From Taibaiella sp041660405 (GTDB lineage: Bacteria > Bacteroidota > Bacteroidia > Chitinophagales > Chitinophagaceae), in assembly GCA_041660405.1 (NCBI GenBank), contig JBAZWL010000019.1:25381-89380 (forward strand): DNA of 64,000 nt, read 5' to 3'. Every line of letters begins with the position of its first letter. Position 1 is the first letter of the stretch. This document shows, piece by piece, positions 59,608-64,000 of the stretch. A program made the translations under genes and the position numbers. The notes beneath the pieces were generated by a model that did not search any database, was not told where the DNA came from, and was given only the letters and a program-made list of their open reading frames with translations.

Positions 59608-61292
59608 TATGCTAAAAATTCTTCAAGTAAATCAGTAACTAATTTATATATCTTAAATGAGCGTTTATCTCCAATGTATTTTGCTTTCTTCAACTCAGTG
59701 GATGGACTTTGAGACATGAGAATATCTTCTATTGTTGAAATATTTGTGTAGTCTTTAATGCTTTGAATTTGCCACTCGGGAAGGGGTAGTTCTTCAATTG
59801 TTATTTTTAATGAAGCTTCAAATGCAGAATGTCCGACGAGAGGCGCTCCACAACTATGGCAAAATTTCTGGTCTTCGGATAATCTTTCAGTACCGCAATT
59901 AGAGCAAGGGGGTAAATTCAATTTAATTCCGTCAATTTGCTGCAAATTTAAAATGCTTTTGAACTGCTTTCTGATAGGTCTTTTGTCAGTCTTTCTCTGT
60001 ATAAATTCAAGAATATCACCAGGACTAAATCCCTTTGTATGGCTGAAAGCTCGGGCTTGAATTAAAAATAGATAGTGGGGTATAAATCTCTGGAATATAC
60101 GCTGGGGCCCATCATGCAGGGGACTAAGTTCGTAAAGAAATCCAGCTTCAATTAGAAATTTAATCATTCGATTTGCCCTAAGCGTAAAAGCCTCTTCCAA
60201 AATTCCGAAATGAGTTTTTTTCTCTGCTGGATTATCTCGGTTAGCTTCAACTATATTTTTTACTATAACATCGAAGAAATCTAAACCAGTTTTAATAATT
60301 GTGGAGTATTGTGGAAGTTTTAAAGCCAAAGAAAGATATTCTTTTCTCAATAAGTCGCGTTGATTTGTTACTACACCGTTGAACTTTTGTTGATTTGTTT
60401 TACCCGTATTCTGCTGGAAAGCTCTGACAAGCGTGATAAACGCTCGAGGAATCCCAAAAGATGAATACTTAAGTAGGTCGATAATTTCTCTATTATTTAA
60501 CTGCACTTGTTGAAGTCTTTTTTCAAGAAGTGTGTCCATAAAAGCACTATAAGATTCATCTTCAACGTTCAGCCACGCAACCACCTCTTCTGCATCTTGT
60601 CCTACGTGAAAGCGAGGACCATATTGTGTAGTACCAGGATACACAGAAGCTTTAGGAGAAATATGTTGAGTTTTTAAACTTCTGAACACATCGAAAAATT
60701 CCACTAAGTAATCTGGAGTTAACGTTAACGCAGCATCATCGAGTAGTAGAATTGCTCGCTTGCGTTTGAGTTTTTCTGTAACAATTTCAATTATTTCTAT
60801 AGTTCTTTGAATACTTATAGTGTTTAACACAGACTCCGAACCCAATAAAGGTGAATTTCTTTCTGCTTTCTCAATATATAAATTTATTTCCTCAACAGTT
60901 AGATTCAATGTTTGCAATATTGGGAATACATCTAAATCAAATTTCTTAGCAACGTCAGTTACCTCTATGATGATTTTAGCTAAGACCCAGGTATGAAAGA
61001 CATTAATTGCATTTGCAGAATTAAATAATAATGGTTCCAGATGGTAATACTTTCCAAAAGAAACATAGAATGCAATTGGCAATTCTTTATCATCTAAGCA
61101 TTTCAGGTAAGTGTGTCTAAATTGATGGGTTTTCCCTGTTCCTCTAGGTCCCACAATCAATTTGGCACCACGTTCAATCAATTTTCTCTGAATTGATAAA
61201 AAAAAGTCGTTTTCAACAGTCCACGCAAGCAAATCAACTTCATCAATGTAATCCGCTCTCTCTTCAAATTCATTATTTTCTATATCTATCAT
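59607..61292 (-). CDS. P-loop ATPase with zinc ribbon, partner of the HEPN-type protein
   Basis: A 561-residue protein. Walker A is GPRGTGKT at 48-55, Walker B ILLLDDA at 181-187, and KASVYPGTTQYGPRF at about 214-228 fits a sensor-type loop of ORC/STAND-like ATPases. A helical region with winged-helix character follows. C463-x2-C466-x11-C478-x2-C481 is a zinc ribbon, and the last 55 residues are helix-hairpin-like (IQSIKDYTNISTIEDIL ... LKKAKYIGDKRSF). This architecture fits a sensor or switch. It is coupled to the HEPN-type gene. A+T-rich composition points to horizontal transfer. The family is not recognised. Confidence 0.75.
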   Translation of the reverse strand: MIDIENNEFEERADYIDEVDLLAWTVENDFFLSIQRKLIERGAKLIVGPRGTGKTHQFRHTYLKCLDDKELPIAFYVSFGKYYHLEPLLFNSANAINVFHTWVLAKIIIEVTDVAKKFDLDVFPILQTLNLTVEEINLYIEKAERNSPLLGSESVLNTISIQRTIEIIEIVTEKLKRKRAILLLDDAALTLTPDYLVEFFDVFRSLKTQHISPKASVYPGTTQYGPRFHVGQDAEEVVAWLNVEDESYSAFMDTLLEKRLQQVQLNNREIIDLLKYSSFGIPRAFITLVRAFQQNTGKTNQQKFNGVVTNQRDLLRKEYLSLALKLPQYSTIIKTGLDFFDVIVKNIVEANRDNPAEKKTHFGILEEAFTLRANRMIKFLIEAGFLYELSPLHDGPQRIFQRFIPHYLFLIQARAFSHTKGFSPGDILEFIQRKTDKRPIRKQFKSILNLQQIDGIKLNLPPCSNCGTERLSEDQKFCHSCGAPLVGHSAFEASLKITIEELPLPEWQIQSIKDYTNISTIEDILMSQSPSTELKKAKYIGDKRSFKIYKLVTDLLEEFLA

Positions 61293-61376
61293 GTTCGACT
61301 TTCTATTTATTAATCCTTGGTTTGTAAATTTGATGTAAAAATATTTTATTTCTGATAAATATCAAACATTTACGAG

Positions 61377-61404
61377 GCCCAGGGATGGCGGAACTTGTAG
61401 ATGC
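61377..61404 (+). repeat. Inverted partial copy of the tRNA-Leu 5' half
   Basis: GCCCAGGGATGGCGGAAC then TTGTAGATGC matches the first 26 bases of the nearby tRNA-Leu (GCCCAGATGGCGGAATTGG then TAGACGC) except for two inserted G and a few changes. It lies on the opposite strand to the tRNA, about 430 bases away, and directly upstream of the ATPase-HEPN operon. No 3' half is present. Confidence 0.55.
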
Positions 61405-61461
61405 TTGAATGCTGGGCAGCAGCTATGGATTGGGATTAGAATGGTCAGTGAAAAATGTTTC

Positions 61462-61731
61462 TTACCAATACCAATATGACAATACAGCGAAAACGATAGC
61501 TATTTGACATATCCAAAGCCAGCCAACTTTATTGATAAAGTACTTTATTATCTTGTCTACGATATATGCTACAATTGACGCTGGCAGCAAAATCATTATC
61601 AACATCATACTGTAACCACGCGTCTGTTTAAGATAAAACAAAGAAATGATTATGCCAAGAAGGGAAAGAAGGGAAATGATAACACAAGGAGAGAAGATAT
61701 AAGCCCATTTTCGGACAGCAGCCATGAACAA
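61462..61731 (-). CDS. Small hypothetical membrane protein
   Basis: An 89-residue protein with three hydrophobic segments (IFSPCVIISLLSLLGIIISLFYL, SMMLIMILLPASIVAYIV, GWLWICQIAIVFAVLSYWYW) joined by short charged loops. No family recognised. It lies between the ATPase-HEPN pair and the tRNA-Leu terminator and starts about 65 bases from that terminator. It could be a real gene or a chance frame; the regular membrane pattern favours a real one. Confidence 0.5.
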   Translation of the reverse strand: MFMAAVRKWAYIFSPCVIISLLSLLGIIISLFYLKQTRGYSMMLIMILLPASIVAYIVDKIIKYFINKVGWLWICQIAIVFAVLSYWYW

Positions 61732-61795
61732 GATTTAGAATTTATAAAACAAGATAGTGCAATTTTTAGTGCAAGACGAAATTGCTGTAAACAAA

Positions 61796-61823
61796 AAAGA
61801 GATACACTCATGTGTATCTCTTT
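61796..61823 (-). terminator. Intrinsic terminator of the tRNA-Leu gene
   Basis: AAAGAGATACAC (61796-61807) pairs with GTGTATCTCTTT (61812-61823), a perfect 12-bp stem with loop TCAT. On the minus strand it follows the tRNA 3' end and is succeeded by TTTTTTG. Confidence 0.85.
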
Positions 61824-61834
61824 GATAATCTCAG

Positions 61835-61918
61835 TGCCCAGAACAGGAATCGAACCTGCACATCCTTGCGAATACAAGATTTTGAGTCTAGCGCGTCTAC
61901 CAATTCCGCCATCTGGGC
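61835..61918 (-). tRNA. tRNA-Leu (anticodon CAA)
   Basis: An 84-base class II tRNA. The acceptor stem is GCCCAGA/TCTGGGC with A as discriminator; the D-arm is GGCGGAATTGGTAGAC. The anticodon loop CTCAAAA gives CAA, in a stem with one T-T mismatch. The variable arm is long, and the T-arm GCAGGTTCGATTCCTGT is standard. No CCA is encoded. A strong terminator follows 12 bases downstream. Confidence 0.93.
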
Positions 61919-62032
61919 CTCATTCCGTTTCTCAACGGGACGCAAAGGTAATCGTTCTTTTCAAAAAAACAAATACTCTTTATCGGATTATTAAAAATTT
62001 TTGATCCCCAATTTCGATTAAAGGCTAAACCA

Positions 62033-62041
62033 TACCTTTGC
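62033..62041 (+). promoter_or_regulatory. Promoter of the saccharopine-dehydrogenase-like gene
   Basis: TACCTTTGC fits TAnnTTTGC exactly and lies about 20 bases before the ATG at 62061, with a TTTTTGATC -33-type stretch near 61998-62006. Confidence 0.5.
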
Positions 62042-62060
62042 GCTGCCAAATAAATCCTGT

Positions 62061-63266
62061 ATGATAAAAATCGGTCTCATCCGCGAAGGAAAAGTACCAC
62101 CAGACACCCGCGTTGCGCTCACTCCACAACAATGTGCTGATGTATTACTCCTCTATCCGCAACAAATCACCCTCGTGGCCGAACCTTCGCCCAACCGCTC
62201 TTTTCCTGATGAAGAATACCTGCGTGCCGGTGTGGAACTGCAAAACGACCTAAGTGATTGTGATGTAATACTAGGCATCAAAGAAGTGCCTGTAGATAAA
62301 CTCATTCCGGGTAAGACTTATTTCTTCTTCTCTCATACCAAAAAGAAACAACCTTACAATCAAAAACTCATGCATGCCCTTATTGAAAAAAAGGTACGCA
62401 TGATAGATTATGAAGCACTGACTTATGATGATGGTGCCCGCATACTGGGCTTTGGCTTTTTTGCCGGCATAGTAGGCGCACATAATGGCCTGATGACTTA
62501 CGGTAAAAAAACGCGACGTTTTTCTCTTATCCCTGCATTTGCCTGTAAGGATATGGATGAGATGCTGCAACAATATCGTTATGTAAAATTGCCTCCGGTT
62601 AAGATCGCTGTTACGGGCTCCGGCAGGGTTACAGCAGGTTTGCTGGAAATCATGCATCATTGGGACATTGAAAGTGTTGAACCTGAAGATTTCCTGGTAA
62701 AAGAATATGCGTATCCGGTATATACTTTATTGAAGGGCGCGAACCTGTATGAAAATATTGAAACAGGCACTTATTCCAGGGACGATTTTCACCAGCACCC
62801 TGAATTGTACCGCTGCAAATTCCTGCCTTTTACCAAAGCTGCCGATATATTGATGAATGGTATTTATTGGGATAAACAGGTGCCTCGTTTGTTTGAAAAA
62901 ACCGATGTTGCTGATCCTGCTTTCCGTATGAATGTGATCTCAGATGTAACTTGCGATGAAGATGGCTCTGTGCCGATAAACCTCGGGGCTTCTACTATCG
63001 CAGATCCGGTTTATGGTATAGATAAAAATACGCTCGAAAAGGTAAGCCCTTTCCAGAATATACCGGATACTATTGATGTAATGGCTGTTGATAATCTGCC
63101 CAATGAATTGCCTCGCGATGCTTCCCGCCATTTTGGTGAACATATTATCAAATACATTCTTCCTGAACTGCTTAAAGAGCAAAGTATAATCCTTGATCGT
63201 GCCACTATTTGCGATCAAGGCAAACTTAGCAGCTACTTTGAATACTTAAGCGATTATGCTTATTGA
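62061..63266 (+). CDS. NAD(P)-dependent saccharopine/alanine-dehydrogenase-like enzyme
   Basis: A 401-residue enzyme with the alanine dehydrogenase/PNT-type N-terminus (KIGLIREGKVPPDTRVALTPQQCADVL) and a Rossmann part (KIAVTGSGRVTAGLLEIMHHW). Then SDVTCDEDGSVPINLGASTIADPVYG and the HFGEHIIKYILPELL end appear. This combination is typical of the Lys1-type (NAD+, L-lysine-forming) saccharopine dehydrogenase relatives in Bacteroidota, often annotated only as NAD(P)-dependent oxidoreductase. Substrate is uncertain. The gene has its own promoter and ends before a long hairpin. Confidence 0.85.
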   Translation: MIKIGLIREGKVPPDTRVALTPQQCADVLLLYPQQITLVAEPSPNRSFPDEEYLRAGVELQNDLSDCDVILGIKEVPVDKLIPGKTYFFFSHTKKKQPYNQKLMHALIEKKVRMIDYEALTYDDGARILGFGFFAGIVGAHNGLMTYGKKTRRFSLIPAFACKDMDEMLQQYRYVKLPPVKIAVTGSGRVTAGLLEIMHHWDIESVEPEDFLVKEYAYPVYTLLKGANLYENIETGTYSRDDFHQHPELYRCKFLPFTKAADILMNGIYWDKQVPRLFEKTDVADPAFRMNVISDVTCDEDGSVPINLGASTIADPVYGIDKNTLEKVSPFQNIPDTIDVMAVDNLPNELPRDASRHFGEHIIKYILPELLKEQSIILDRATICDQGKLSSYFEYLSDYAY

Positions 63267-63333
63267 TTTGAAAATGTGAAAATTCGAAAATGTGAAAATG
63301 AAGGAAGGTTAATTAGCTAATGTAAAAATGAAC

Positions 63334-63367
63334 AAATGTGCAAATAGAGCCGGCTATTTGCACATTT
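63334..63367. terminator. Long A+T-rich inverted repeat between dehydrogenase and uvrC
   Basis: AAATGTGCAAATAG (63334-63347) pairs with CTATTTGCACATTT (63354-63367), a perfect 14-bp stem around AGCCGG. Short AAATGTGAAAAT-type direct repeats lie just upstream (63270-63300). Termination of the dehydrogenase transcript is the likely role. Confidence 0.55.
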
Positions 63368-63418
63368 TCATTATTTACTAATCTGCTAATTTTAAAATTT
63401 GCTAATTTTAAAGCATAG

Positions 63419-64000
63419 ATGACCAAAGAAAATTTCCAGCAGAATATTGTTTCCACCCTACCCCATGCTCCGGGTATTTATAAGTATTACGGCGCTGACA
63501 AAAAAATACTGTACGTAGGTAAAGCCAAGAACCTGCGCAAGCGGATTACTTCTTATTTTGTAAAGCAGCAGGACAACCGTAAAACAGCAAGACTCGTATC
63601 GCTTATAGATACTATCGAGTGGACCATCACTAATGATGAGCATGATGCGTTCCTGCTGGAAAACTCGTTGATCAAGCATTTCAAGCCGATGTATAACATC
63701 AGCCTGAAGGATGATAAAACGTATCCTTATGTAGTGATCCGAAAAGAAAATTTCCCCAGGGTATATCTTACCCGCCGACTGATCCGTGATGGCTCGGAAT
63801 ATATCGGGCCATTTACCAGCGTGTTTATTGTGCGGGAACTATTGGATATTATCAGGGAAACGATTCCGCTGCGTACCTGTGGCCTCAATCTTACACCGCA
63901 GAATATTGCCAAAGGCAAATTTAAAGTTTGCCTGGAATACCATCTGGGCAATTGCAGCGGCCCTTGTGAGGGTTATCAATCAGAGGAAGCTTATAAAGGT
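63419..64000 (+). CDS. uvrC: UvrABC excinuclease subunit C (5' part, cut by the window end)
   Basis: The first 194 residues of UvrC, whose gene continues past the right edge. The GIY-YIG nuclease domain is clear: LPHAPGIYKYYGADKKILYVGKAKNLRKRITSYF. It is followed by DEHDAFLLENSLIKHFKPMYNISLKDDKTYPYV, then GPFTSVFIVRELLDIIRETIPLRTC and the CLEYHLGNCSGPCEG segment. UvrC makes both incisions in nucleotide excision repair. The ATG at 63419 is the first in frame and fits the family start. Confidence 0.95.
   Translation, partial: MTKENFQQNIVSTLPHAPGIYKYYGADKKILYVGKAKNLRKRITSYFVKQQDNRKTARLVSLIDTIEWTITNDEHDAFLLENSLIKHFKPMYNISLKDDKTYPYVVIRKENFPRVYLTRRLIRDGSEYIGPFTSVFIVRELLDIIRETIPLRTCGLNLTPQNIAKGKFKVCLEYHLGNCSGPCEGYQSEEAYKG

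Noticed and set aside
63267..63420. A small RNA or CRISPR-like repeat cluster before uvrC
   Set aside because: The short AAATGTG repeats are irregular and too few, with no spacers; a terminator hairpin in low-complexity DNA explains them.

Overview
The window looks like a chromosomal segment of a Bacteroidota member, probably Chitinophagaceae or close to it. The support is type IX secretion (T9SS) C-terminal sorting domains, a CzcA-CzcC type fused efflux protein, DUF3570/DUF4266 proteins, a TIGR01782-like TonB receptor, mostly weak Shine-Dalgarno sequences, and many promoters with the Bacteroidota -7 element TAnnTTTG. No ribosomal RNA, CRISPR array or intact insertion sequence was seen. One tRNA-Leu is present. 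Both window ends cut genes (a possible HTH protein at the left, uvrC at the right).

Region 1 (about 0.4-30 kb) is a stress and energy island. It holds two paralogous methyltransferases, a GcvH-like protein, a SulP transporter, a Crp/Fnr regulator, a P-type cation ATPase, PEP synthase, a PAS histidine kinase with a receiver-Crp fusion regulator, Hsp20, two triple-BON proteins, an OsmC protein, a YtxH protein, an MlaE/ABC/MCE lipid transport operon, a Na/Pi transporter, a DUF1003 protein and a universal stress protein. Nine promoters here carry a TGA-N6-TCA type Crp/Fnr palindrome (some with one mismatch) a fixed 23-24 nt upstream of a -7 box. A tenth has it about two helical turns further away. 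I read this as one Crp/Fnr-type regulon resembling hypoxia or dormancy regulons. A decayed patch (about 4.75-7.3 kb) inside it has a phage-holin remnant, an RNase HI with an added zinc ribbon, two small genes and a P-type ATPase stub.

Region 2 (30-42.5 kb) holds a PLP-dependent decarboxylase, a truncated serine-hydrolase gene, a thioredoxin/ApbE/DUF4266/DUF3570 operon, a heavy-metal RND efflux operon (small secreted protein, pump fused to its outer-membrane channel, adaptor), a VIT-family metal transporter, and a weak PIN-like remnant.

Region 3 (42.5-56.1 kb) is a candidate organophosphonate utilisation locus. One strand encodes a His-rich secreted protein, a TonB receptor broken by a single in-frame TGA, a T9SS-tagged type I phosphodiesterase-like enzyme, two T9SS-tagged LamG/FN3 surface proteins and a TIGR03364-type FAD oxidoreductase. 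The other strand encodes an HTH-cupin regulator, a DUF5690 transporter and a phosphonatase-like hydrolase. A shared motif, ACAAATrCTrAAC, overlaps three promoters and is the likely operator.

Region 4 (56.1-64 kb) holds a dead dodecin gene, a CHAD protein, a frameshifted small gene, short diverged repeats, and an A+T-rich pair of overlapping genes for a P-loop ATPase with a zinc ribbon and a HEPN-type protein. That pair is a plausible undescribed defence module, close to a tRNA-Leu and an inverted partial tRNA-Leu copy. A saccharopine-dehydrogenase-like gene and uvrC close the window.
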